DNA from: Phycisphaerales bacterium UBA854 | GTDB taxonomy: Bacteria > Planctomycetota > Phycisphaerae > Phycisphaerales > SM1A02 | NCBI GenBank assembly: GCA_002295885.1 | Contig: DBGM01000033.1 | Span: forward strand, 37,834 to 62,345 | DNA: 24,512 nucleotides | Reading direction: 5' to 3' | Shown: one piece after another, positions 13,486 through 20,689 of the stretch | Layout: every line of letters begins with the position of its first letter | How positions within the stretch are numbered: the stretch's first letter is position 1 | The notes under the pieces: generated by a model | The model's input: the letters and a program-made list of their open reading frames with translations, nothing else | What the model was told of the DNA's origin: nothing | Database searches by the model: none | Program-made: the position numbers and the translations under genes

Positions 13486-13752
13486 ATGCCGCTGAACGTC
13501 ACCGAATACGAAGACACGCCCAATCCCAATGCACTCAAGTGCTGGCTCGACGGGCGGATCAGCGACGAGGTGCAGAGCTACCTGCGGCCCGAAGCGGCCA
13601 AGGGCAATGCACTCGCCGAAGCCATCTTCGAAGGGGGACTGGTCACCACGTTGCTGATCAACGGAGACTGGTTGACGATCTGTCGCACACCCGGGAAGGG
13701 CTGGGGAACGGTGAAGAAGCATCTTGTCCGTACGCTGCAAGACCACACCTGA
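13486..13752 (+). CDS. Nfu/NifU N-terminal-like domain protein
   Basis: An 88-residue protein made up only of the Nfu N-terminal domain (PF08712-like). Conserved pattern: YEDTPNPNALKCWLDG at the start, then SDEVQSYLRPEAAKGNALAEAIFEGGLVTTLLINGDWLTICR and GWGTVKKHLVRTLQDH. Full Nfu scaffold proteins add a C-terminal CxxC domain that carries the Fe-S cluster; it is absent here, so this protein cannot hold a cluster in that way and may be an adaptor. ATG 13486 begins right at the domain. A GTG at 13420 in the same frame has a better ribosome site (AGGAA, 5 bases) and would add 22 unconserved residues. MutY, an Fe-S enzyme, starts 29 bases downstream, which is an interesting pairing. Confidence 0.82.
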   Translation: MPLNVTEYEDTPNPNALKCWLDGRISDEVQSYLRPEAAKGNALAEAIFEGGLVTTLLINGDWLTICRTPGKGWGTVKKHLVRTLQDHT

Positions 13753-13781
13753 GTGGTCGGAGCATTGGGTAGCATGTGGAC

Positions 13782-14813
13782 ATGGAGATCGGAAACCGAG
13801 CCCGTGCGGTCGAAGACTGGTTCGCGGCGAACCGGCGACGTCTGCCCTGGCGGACCCGCCGGAGTGCGTGGCGGTCGCTGGTGTCCGAGTTCATGCTGCA
13901 GCAGACCCAGGTGGCCCGGGTGGTCGAGAAGTTCGAACCGTTCCTGACCCGGTTTCCGGATCCGGCCTCTCTCGCCGCCGCCGACGAGCAGGAGGTCCTG
14001 GCGATGTGGCAGGGGCTGGGCTACTACCGCCGGGCCCGCAATCTCAAGCGGGCGGCCGAGATGATCGTGGAGCGGTTCGGGGGACGTACGCCGCTGGAAC
14101 CGGACGAGCTGCTCGAGTTGCCGGGGGTCGGTCGCTACACGGCCGGAGCCATCGCTTCGATCGCCGGACGTCGTCGCGTTCCGATCGTCGACGGAAACGT
14201 CCAGCGGGTGCTTGCCCGGCTGCACGAGGACGATGCGGATCCGACCTCCCGGGATGCGATCGCCCGCGCCTGGCAGCGGGCGACGGAGCTGGTTGATGCG
14301 TGCGATCGCCCCGATCGACTCAACGAAGGCATGATGGAGCTGGGGGCACTGGTGTGCACGCCCGGCATGGCGGACTGCGGAGTCTGCCCGCTGGCCACCG
14401 GGTGCGGGGCACGACGGTCCGGCCGTCAGGCCAGCATTCCGCCCCCGAAGCGGGCCGCGGTCAAGATCGAGGTGCACCATCATTCCGTGCTCGTCCGCCG
14501 CAACGGCCGACTGCTGATGGAGCAGCGGGGCGACGACGGGATCTGGGCCGGACTGTGGCAGGTGCCCACCGTGGAGTCCAAGCGGAAGCTGGGGCCCTCG
14601 CAGGTCAGTCGCCGCTGCGGTGTGGAGCTGACCGAGATCGATCGGGTGGGGTCATTCACCCACGAGCTCTCGCACCGTCGGATTCATGTGCACGTCTTCC
14701 GGGGCGATGCTGCGCCCGGGGCGCGTGCGCCGGGGCGCACCTGGCAGACCCGCTCCGGGCTGGAACGCCTGCCGGTGAGCAACGCCGTGAGGCGGATTCT
14801 GGAACTCGGCTAG
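13782..14813 (+). CDS. mutY: A/G-specific adenine DNA glycosylase MutY
   Basis: Base-excision repair enzyme that removes adenine opposite 8-oxoguanine, 343 residues. SEFMLQQTQV has the catalytic Glu37; the helix-hairpin-helix is LPGVGRYTAGAI (113-124); the catalytic Asp is Asp137 in VDGNVQRVLARL. The [4Fe-4S] ligands Cys192, Cys199, Cys202 and Cys208 keep the C-x6-C-x2-C-x5-C spacing. The C-terminal Nudix-like domain recognises 8-oxoG and has RLLMEQRGDDGIWAGLWQVP and the F-S-H loop as FTHELSHRR. ATG 13782 puts catalytic and cluster residues at essentially the E. coli numbering; GTG 13776 is an alternative. A -10-like TAGCAT ends six bases before ATG 13782. The stop codon shares CTAG with the stop of the opposite HD-domain gene. 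Confidence 0.96.
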   Translation: MEIGNRARAVEDWFAANRRRLPWRTRRSAWRSLVSEFMLQQTQVARVVEKFEPFLTRFPDPASLAAADEQEVLAMWQGLGYYRRARNLKRAAEMIVERFGGRTPLEPDELLELPGVGRYTAGAIASIAGRRRVPIVDGNVQRVLARLHEDDADPTSRDAIARAWQRATELVDACDRPDRLNEGMMELGALVCTPGMADCGVCPLATGCGARRSGRQASIPPPKRAAVKIEVHHHSVLVRRNGRLLMEQRGDDGIWAGLWQVPTVESKRKLGPSQVSRRCGVELTEIDRVGSFTHELSHRRIHVHVFRGDAAPGARAPGRTWQTRSGLERLPVSNAVRRILELG

Positions 14814-17104
14814 GCCGTGCTGGCCACCGGCTCCGGCTGCTCGTCCTCGTCCGGGTAGCTGACGCGACCGTGGTAGATCGCATTGACCCGGGAGACGATC
14901 GCGGCCTGGATCTGGGCCAGTTCGTTGAAGGTCAGATTGCACTCGTCGAACTGTCCATCCATCAGTCGCTTCAGAGCGAGATCGCGGACCAGCTGCTCGA
15001 TCTGGCTGGGCTTGCGTTCGGTCATCGCGCGGGCCGCCGACTCGACGCAGTCCGAGAGCATGAGGATGGCCGCTTCCTTGGTGTGCGGCTTCGGTCCCGG
15101 ATAACGGTATTCGATCTCCTCGACCGTGACGTTCTCATCGTCCTCGGCCTGCTGCCGGGCCGCGTGGTAGAAGTACTCCACCAGGGTGGTGCCGTGGTGC
15201 GCCTCGATGAAGTGGATGATCTGGCGCGGGATGTTGTATTCGCGGGCCAGCTCGATCCCGTCCTTCACGTGACCGATGATCACCAGCAGGCTCATCGCCG
15301 GGCTGAGGTTCTCGTGCTTGTTGGGGCCCTCGCCGCGGTTCTCGATGAAGTACTCGGGCTTGTTCATCTTGCCGATGTCGTGGTACAGGGCGCCCACGTA
15401 CACCAGCAGGCTGTCGGCTCCGATGGCGTCCGCGGCCGCTTCGGCGATGTTCGCCACCTGCAGCGAGTGGTTGTAGGTGCCCGGAGCCCGCTGCTGCAGC
15501 TGCTGGAGCAGGGGACGCCGGGGATCGCGAAGCTCCGCCAGGGTCATGCCCGTGGTGATGCCGAATCCGCGTTCGATGCTCGGCAGGATGCCCAGGACCA
15601 GGAAGCCGACGCCGATGCTCGATGCGACCGCAAGGACGGCCTGCACGAAGAGCTGGGTCCACGCCGCGGGCACCATCGGGAGCTCCACGAGTCCGAGCAC
15701 GATGGTCCCGACGCCGAGCACGATCGCTCCCAGCACCGAGGCGTGGAGCAGGCTGTGGCGGTCGCGGACTTCACGCAGCTGGGCGATGACGGCACCGCTG
15801 CCGATCATGGTCAGGACGAACCAGCCGATTCCCAGCTCCAGGGCGAGGGCGGTCATGGCCGCCTGCACGCCTCCGAGGAAGATGGCCAGTCGCTGGTCGT
15901 AGGCGAGGCGGACCACCATCGACACGAAGAGGATCGGGGCGATGGCCGCGGCCCACATGAAGACCACCGCTTCGGCGCTCACGAAGACGGAGATGCTGAG
16001 CATGACCGTCATCACCGCCGAGAGGGCGATCAGGCGGAGCGGGTTGCGGGCGATCCGCGACCACGACGTCGTCGCGTAGGCGGCGAAGAAGATCGCGAGG
16101 CCGGCGAGCAGGCCGATCAGCCCCAGCCGCGCCAGCCATCGATCGGTGAACGATCCCAGGGCGATGAACTGCTGGTTCTCGAGGAGCACGTCCTCGTACT
16201 GGGCGGGAGTCAGCACTTCACCGCGACGGTAGAGCACCTGTCCCTTCTGGTGTTCGTCGAGAACGGGTTCGATGTCGGCGGCACGCTGAAGAGCGGTTGC
16301 TTCCGTCAGTTCTCCGTCGAGCGTGATGGTCGGCAGTCCCTCCGATGCGATCCGGCCGCTGATGGTGGAGGCCAGCGTGGCGGGGAATCCGGCGGACAGG
16401 ATCATGTCCATCACGAGCCGGTCGCCGGGCTGTTCCTCGAGGGTCTGGAGCGAGACGGCTTCCGCCCGCAGGATGTCGCGACGACCGTCCTCCTGGAGGA
16501 GCATCCGGTTGGGCACCGGCGTGATCGCGTAGATCTGGAACTCCTCCTCGTCGAGGATGGGCGCCCGGGAGAGTACGACGGGATTGACCAGTTGCTGCAC
16601 CCAGCTGGTCCACTGCGGCGTCGGTTCGCCTTCGATCGACATCGTCTGGAGCAGCTTGAGCGCCGAGTCGTCGAGCGGGAACTTCGTGCGGATCTCGTCG
16701 GCCACCTCGTCCAGAGTCGTCCGGCCGGCCACGGCGGTGGGCAGTCCGGTCAGTTCGGACTGCAGACGACTCATCGCATTGCGGTTCAGCTGGTAGATCC
16801 GCGGCGACGAACGCAGCGCCTCCTCACGACGGTTTTCCGTCGCGACCTGGTCGATCACCCGGTAGTCGAGTCGCTTCACCCTGGTTTCGCCCATCAGCTG
16901 TCCGTCACGGATCCGCACCTGATCCGTCGACCAGATGACGAGCATGCTGGTCAGCACCAGAAAGGCGAAGATGATCACGCACGAGCGCAGGAACTCCGGT
17001 CGCAGCAGGGCCGCACGGAAGGTGGCCGTCGGCTTGGGCAGGTTGCGTCGCAGTTCCTGCCGTCGTTGTCCGTGACCGGACTTGTTCTTTCCTGCCTTGG
17101 CCAT
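14810..17104 (-). CDS. 7TMR-HD membrane phosphodiesterase (PgpH/YqfF-like)
   Basis: Membrane protein of 764 residues with the 7TM-HD layout. A cytosolic basic N-terminus precedes helix 1 (42-58), then a large extracytoplasmic domain (about 60-320) with the 7TMR-HDED elements RVIDQVATENRREEALRSSP and GQVLYRRGEVLTPAQYEDV, then several helices (323-507) and a cytosolic HD domain (about 540-745). HD metal ligands are visible: His546 in PGTYNHSLQV, His575-Asp576 in LYHDIGKM, HENLSP, HHGTTLVEYF (His636/637) and Asp685 in LSDCVESAARA. Characterised members (Listeria PgpH) hydrolyse c-di-AMP; the nucleotide here is not proven. ATG 17104 is chosen as it precedes the basic N-terminus; the open frame begins 12 codons earlier. 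Genes phoH and ybeY, common neighbours in other bacteria, are absent. Confidence 0.92.
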   Translation of the reverse strand: MAKAGKNKSGHGQRRQELRRNLPKPTATFRAALLRPEFLRSCVIIFAFLVLTSMLVIWSTDQVRIRDGQLMGETRVKRLDYRVIDQVATENRREEALRSSPRIYQLNRNAMSRLQSELTGLPTAVAGRTTLDEVADEIRTKFPLDDSALKLLQTMSIEGEPTPQWTSWVQQLVNPVVLSRAPILDEEEFQIYAITPVPNRMLLQEDGRRDILRAEAVSLQTLEEQPGDRLVMDMILSAGFPATLASTISGRIASEGLPTITLDGELTEATALQRAADIEPVLDEHQKGQVLYRRGEVLTPAQYEDVLLENQQFIALGSFTDRWLARLGLIGLLAGLAIFFAAYATTSWSRIARNPLRLIALSAVMTVMLSISVFVSAEAVVFMWAAAIAPILFVSMVVRLAYDQRLAIFLGGVQAAMTALALELGIGWFVLTMIGSGAVIAQLREVRDRHSLLHASVLGAIVLGVGTIVLGLVELPMVPAAWTQLFVQAVLAVASSIGVGFLVLGILPSIERGFGITTGMTLAELRDPRRPLLQQLQQRAPGTYNHSLQVANIAEAAADAIGADSLLVYVGALYHDIGKMNKPEYFIENRGEGPNKHENLSPAMSLLVIIGHVKDGIELAREYNIPRQIIHFIEAHHGTTLVEYFYHAARQQAEDDENVTVEEIEYRYPGPKPHTKEAAILMLSDCVESAARAMTERKPSQIEQLVRDLALKRLMDGQFDECNLTFNELAQIQAAIVSRVNAIYHGRVSYPDEDEQPEPVASTA

Positions 17105-17220
17105 GTCGGATTCCGTTCTCAGCCAGCGGTGGGGGGGCATTCCCAGTATCGGCCCGGAGGGGGCCCCGGGCCCCAGAGTCGGAGGCCCGGATTGCTGGGG
17201 ATCATGGTATGGTCTGGGGC

Positions 17221-17775
17221 ATGCGGGTGAGCCATCTGATCCACAAAAGAAGCCTTCAAGGGGTCGCCATCGGGGTTCTGCTGGTGATTCAGGGCTGCTC
17301 GACCTCGTCCGACGAGGTCATGGCTCCTCCTTCGAACCACGAACTGAGCTCCCAGCAGGAGCGTCGCATGACGGCGATTCTGGCCGGGGCCGCCTCGGCG
17401 ACCCCGATCGGCGAGCCGGCTCCGTCGCTGCTTCCCGCCACCGGCATCCGATGGTCGGACGTGCCCCGGGCCATGGCCAAGGCGGCGGCATCACAGGACC
17501 TGGCCGTTCTGCGGCATCGGGACATCGGTGCGGACGAGGTCGTCTACGAACTGACCTCGGTGCCCGGGTGGCCCGCCGAAGTCACGGTGCGCCGACTGAC
17601 GAACGCACCGTGGGTGGATGCGACCGCCGCGATCGGGCCGAGGCCGGAACTGCCCGGAGCCAGGGCACGCGCCCAACGGCTGCGGGCATCGTTCCTCGAG
17701 TGGATGCGCACCTACGGAGCGATGAAGCGGGTCGAACCGTTCACCCGTTTCGACGGGACACCTTCAGCCGACTGA
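17221..17775 (+). CDS. Predicted lipoprotein, unknown function
   Basis: A 184-residue exported lipoprotein. A basic start (MRVSHLIHKR), a hydrophobic stretch (GVAIGVLLVIQG) and Cys26 in VIQGCSTSSD give a usable lipobox; Ser and Thr after Cys are compatible with outer-membrane sorting. The mature part has no recognised domain. A middle section reads DLAVLRHRDIGADEVVYELTSVPGWPAEVTVRRL, with mixed strand and helix character, and the C-terminal part is Arg-rich and helical. ATG 17221 is chosen since the upstream in-frame ATG 17209 would sit inside a -10-like box (TATGGT, 17208-17213) seven bases before it. Its 3' end overlaps the convergent ROK kinase gene by 12 bases. Confidence 0.7.
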   Translation: MRVSHLIHKRSLQGVAIGVLLVIQGCSTSSDEVMAPPSNHELSSQQERRMTAILAGAASATPIGEPAPSLLPATGIRWSDVPRAMAKAAASQDLAVLRHRDIGADEVVYELTSVPGWPAEVTVRRLTNAPWVDATAAIGPRPELPGARARAQRLRASFLEWMRTYGAMKRVEPFTRFDGTPSAD

Positions 17776-18723
17776 GTCGGAGGCGATCATCGCCGCGCCG
17801 ACGAGTCCGGCGTCGGCGTGCAGACGGGTCGCGACGATGCGGCACCACTTCGCCGCCTGCGGAGGGAAGACATCCCGTTCGAAGCCGGCCCGGACCAGCT
17901 CCACCCAGGGGTCGCCCAGGGACTCCGTCATTCCGCCGCCCAGGACCACCGTGTCGATGGAGAGCAGGGTGACCGCGTTGGCGAGGGCCGTGCCGAGCAC
18001 CGCTCCCGCGAACTGGATGACCTCCACCGCGAGTGGATCCGCGGCGGCGAAGGCCGAGGCCAGTTCCTTCGTTCCGATGGCATCGAGATCGTGATTGCAG
18101 TCGGCGAGCAGGGTCGACCCGGGATGATTCCCGGCGCGTTCGCCCACCAGCGTGCGCATGCCGGTGCGGGAGGCGATCGCCTCGAGAATCCGAGGTTCGC
18201 CGCCGGTGCAGTCGGCCTTCATCTGGCCGAGTTCGCCCGCGGTCCCGCGCGGTCCGTGGAACAGGCGTGCGTCAAGCACGATGCCGCTTCCGATCCCGGT
18301 ACCGACCCAGGCGGCGATCATGCCGTCGGAGTCCCGGCCGGCGCCGAGACGGTATTCGCCCCACGCGGCGGCGTTCACATCGTTCTCCAGCACCACGGGG
18401 CGTGCCAGGCGGTTCTGCAGTTCGGCCGCCAGCGGCACGTCCTTCCACTGCAGGGCACCGGTGGCCAGCACCACGCCGGCGGCGTGGTCGACCGCCCCGC
18501 AGACCGCGACGCCCACGGTGTCGATGGCGTCCATCGTGACCCCGGCTTCGCGGCACGCGGCGTGGGCGGCCTCGGCCAGTCCGTCGATGACCGCTGCGGT
18601 TCCCCGTGCCGCATCGGTGGGGCGATGCGATCGCCCCGCGACGGTGCCGTCGGGCAGCAGCACGCAGGCGAGGGTGTTGGTGCCCCCGAGGTCGATGCCG
18701 ACGACTGGTCCCGTGGCGGCCAT
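17764..18723 (-). CDS. ROK-family sugar kinase (glucokinase-like), zinc motif absent
   Basis: Cytosolic ATP-dependent sugar kinase of 319 residues. Motifs: phosphate-1 site GIDLGGTNT (9-17), LENDVNAAAWGEY (112-124) with catalytic Asp115, phosphate-2 site WVGTGIGSGIVLD (139-151), and an adenosine site near TVVLGGGM. ROK proteins usually have a zinc site made of the His of GEIGH and three Cys in CxCGxxGCxE. Here the first part is GELGQM (Gln for His), and the second is shortened to ADCTGGEPRILEAIAS with one Cys, so the zinc site is lost. No DNA-binding domain is present, so it is a kinase and not an NagC-type repressor. Its start overlaps the gatA stop (TGATG), so translation is coupled. Glucose or a related hexose is the likely substrate. 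Confidence 0.88.
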   Translation of the reverse strand: MAATGPVVGIDLGGTNTLACVLLPDGTVAGRSHRPTDAARGTAAVIDGLAEAAHAACREAGVTMDAIDTVGVAVCGAVDHAAGVVLATGALQWKDVPLAAELQNRLARPVVLENDVNAAAWGEYRLGAGRDSDGMIAAWVGTGIGSGIVLDARLFHGPRGTAGELGQMKADCTGGEPRILEAIASRTGMRTLVGERAGNHPGSTLLADCNHDLDAIGTKELASAFAAADPLAVEVIQFAGAVLGTALANAVTLLSIDTVVLGGGMTESLGDPWVELVRAGFERDVFPPQAAKWCRIVATRLHADAGLVGAAMIASDSVG

Positions 18724-20192
18724 CAGGCGTTGGAACCCGGGCGGGCTTCGTGGTGGTTCGTGGCCGCTTCGTACATGCGCGCGGCGCGGAGCAGGGTCGA
18801 TTCCCCGAGAGCGGGAGCCTGGAGCTGGAGACCCAGAGGAAGCGGCTTGCCGTCGACCTCGGTGCATCCCGCGGGGATGGAGATTCCGCAGATGCCGGCG
18901 ATGTTCGCGTTGACGGTGTACCGGTCGCAGAGATACATGGCCAGCGGGTCGGAGATCGAGCCGATCCGGAACGCCGGGGCCGGAGTGGTCGGGCCCAGCA
19001 GCACGTCGCACCGCCGGAACACGTCCTCGAACTCGCGACGGATCAGACGGCGCACCTGCAGGGCACGCTTGTAGTAGGCGTCGTAGTACCCCGCGCTGAG
19101 CACGTAGGTGCCCAGCATGATCCGGCGTCGGACCTCGGGGCCGAATCCCTCGCCACGGCTGCGGGCGTAGAGCTCGAACAGTCCCTCTCCGGCCGCCGGT
19201 TCCACGCGTCGTCCGTAGCGGATGCCGTCGAAGCGGGCGAGGTTGCTGGAGGCTTCGGCGGGGCCGATCACGTAGTAGGTGGCGATGCCGACGTCCGTCA
19301 GCGGGAGGGTGACGTCGACGATCTCGGCGCCGAGTCCGCGGTAGGTCTCGACCGCGGCGTGCACCATCGCATTGACGGCGTCGTCGTTGTGCGCATCGAG
19401 GTATTCCGACGGCAGTCCGATCCGCAAGCCTTCGATGGGCTCGTGCAGGGAGGTCGTGAAGTCCTCCGCCGGGGAGTCGATGGTGGTGGAGTCGTGGATG
19501 TCCTCGCCGGCGATCGCCTGCAGCACCAGGGCCGCGTCCTCCACGCTGCGGGCGAAGGGACCGATCTGATCGAGACTGGGCCCGAAGCTGACCAGCCCGT
19601 AGCGGCTCACCCGTCCGTAGGTCGGCTTGATGCCGACCACGCCGCACAGGGAAGCGGGCTGCCGGATCGATCCTCCGGTGTCGCTCCCGAGCGAAGCGGG
19701 GCACAACTCGGCGGCCACCGCGGCGGCGCTGCCGCCGGAGGAGCCGCCCGGCACGCGGTCGAGGTCCCAGGGATTGTGGACGGGGCCGAAGGCGCAGTAT
19801 TCGGTTCCGGATCCCATCGCGAACTCGTCGCACCGGGTCTTGCCGAACGGAACGGCACCGGCCTCGATCAGTTTCGTGATCACCGTCGCGTCGTAGGGGC
19901 TGTGGAAGTCCTCGAGCATCCTCGAGCCGCAGGTCGTCGGTTCGCCGCGGCTGACGATGTTGTCCTTGATTGCGATGGGCACGCCGGCGAGCGGCCCCAT
20001 GTCCTCGCCGGCCGCGATGCGCCGATCGACCGCTTCCGCCCGCTCCCGCGCCGCATCGGCGCCGGTGCACTGGAAGGAGCCGATGGGCCCGTCGTCGCGT
20101 GCGATGCGTTCGAGGCAGCGGTCGAGCTCGGCGACCGCGCTGGAACTTCCGTCGCGCACCCGGTCCGAGATGGTTCGCAGGCTTCCCGTCAT
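18723..20192 (-). CDS. gatA: Glu-tRNA(Gln)/Asp-tRNA(Asn) amidotransferase subunit A
   Basis: Amidase subunit of GatCAB, 489 residues, releasing ammonia from glutamine for the transamidation of misacylated Glu-tRNA(Gln) and/or Asp-tRNA(Asn). The amidase-signature catalytic triad is complete: Lys76 in PIAIKDNI, Ser151 in PGGSSGGSAAAVA and Ser175 in GSDTGGSIRQPAS, with the same spacing as in S. aureus GatA (79, 154, 178). Further family text includes TYGRVSRYGLVSFGPSLDQIGP and the ending GLQLQAPALGESTLLRAARMYE. The start overlaps the gatC stop by ATGA. The gene for subunit B is not in the window and must lie elsewhere. The operon continues into a ROK kinase. Confidence 0.96.
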   Translation of the reverse strand: MTGSLRTISDRVRDGSSSAVAELDRCLERIARDDGPIGSFQCTGADAARERAEAVDRRIAAGEDMGPLAGVPIAIKDNIVSRGEPTTCGSRMLEDFHSPYDATVITKLIEAGAVPFGKTRCDEFAMGSGTEYCAFGPVHNPWDLDRVPGGSSGGSAAAVAAELCPASLGSDTGGSIRQPASLCGVVGIKPTYGRVSRYGLVSFGPSLDQIGPFARSVEDAALVLQAIAGEDIHDSTTIDSPAEDFTTSLHEPIEGLRIGLPSEYLDAHNDDAVNAMVHAAVETYRGLGAEIVDVTLPLTDVGIATYYVIGPAEASSNLARFDGIRYGRRVEPAAGEGLFELYARSRGEGFGPEVRRRIMLGTYVLSAGYYDAYYKRALQVRRLIRREFEDVFRRCDVLLGPTTPAPAFRIGSISDPLAMYLCDRYTVNANIAGICGISIPAGCTEVDGKPLPLGLQLQAPALGESTLLRAARMYEAATNHHEARPGSNA

Positions 20193-20524
20193 TCGTCGGC
20201 TCCGGGGTCGAGCACCTTCGGAACCGCGATGAAACGGTCCTCCAGCGCGGGGGCGTTGGCGAGGACATCGTCGATGGACAGCGATTCGGCGGGCTCGTCG
20301 TCGGACAGCCGGTTCGACATGTCGATGGCGTGGGCGAGCGGCTCGACTCCGTCCACGTCGACCGCATCGATGGTGGCGATGTGGCGGAGGATCGAAGCCA
20401 GTTCACCCCGGCAGGATTCGAGTTCCTCGTCGGACATGGCCAGGCGGGCCAGTTCGGCCACGTGGCGGACTTGTTCCAGGCTGATCTGGGCGGCCGGATC
20501 TCCGGCGGATTCGGGTGTCGACAT
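20189..20524 (-). CDS. gatC: Glu-tRNA(Gln)/Asp-tRNA(Asn) amidotransferase subunit C
   Basis: Small structural subunit of GatCAB, 111 residues, that wraps around subunits A and B. Pattern: ISLEQVRHVAELARLAMSDEELESCRGELASILRHIATIDAVDVDGVEPLAHA, then a Ser/Asp-rich linker and NAPALEDRFIAVPKVL, all typical of GatC. A stretch of about 12 residues before the first helix (STPESAGDPAAQ) is a little longer than usual. A promoter with TTGCCA and TAGGAT ends seven bases before the ATG, and the AGGA within this box could also serve as ribosome site, so either a leaderless or a normal start is possible. First gene of the gatC-gatA-ROK unit. Confidence 0.93.
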   Translation of the reverse strand: MSTPESAGDPAAQISLEQVRHVAELARLAMSDEELESCRGELASILRHIATIDAVDVDGVEPLAHAIDMSNRLSDDEPAESLSIDDVLANAPALEDRFIAVPKVLDPGADE

Positions 20525-20531
20525 AGCGGTG

Positions 20532-20561
20532 ATCCTAGCCGGTGCCGTAAGGCCGTGGCAA
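20532..20561 (-). promoter_or_regulatory. Promoter of the gatC-gatA-ROK operon
   Basis: On the minus strand TTGCCA (20556-20561), an 18-base spacer and TAGGAT (20532-20537). The -35 is identical to that of the tRNA-Gly promoter. The start site would fall at or very near the gatC ATG. Confidence 0.5.
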
Positions 20562-20607
20562 CGCACCGGGAAGTCGGATCCGAGGAGGATTTGGTCCCCC
20601 GGGCTGC

Positions 20608-20613
20608 TAGAAT
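20608..20613 (+). promoter_or_regulatory. Candidate -10 box of the RND operon
   Basis: TAGAAT (5 of 6 to TATAAT), placing transcription start near 20620, 37-80 bases before the candidate start codons of the adaptor gene. No clear -35. Confidence 0.35.
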
Positions 20614-20689
20614 GAACGACTCCCCGGTTCCTCATGTCCCGTTTCGGGGGCGGCCGATGAAGGCCGGGGCAGCCCAGGGGTCTCAGAGC

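Noticed and set aside
14300..17230. A 976-residue open frame on the plus strand across the 3' part of mutY and the 7TMR-HD gene.
   Set aside because: Its sequence is Arg/Gly/His-rich low-complexity shadow; the minus strand carries a full 7TMR-HD protein with all metal ligands.
17764..20406. Apparent 880-residue fusion in which the ROK kinase frame extends far upstream.
   Set aside because: The upstream part is an out-of-frame reading of gatA, which has its intact catalytic triad in another frame. The kinase starts at ATG 18723.
19970..20689. N-terminal extension of the RND adaptor frame.
   Set aside because: The extension is antisense to gatA and gatC and has no relation to adaptors; a -10 box at 20608 and AGGGG before ATG 20690 give a normal start.
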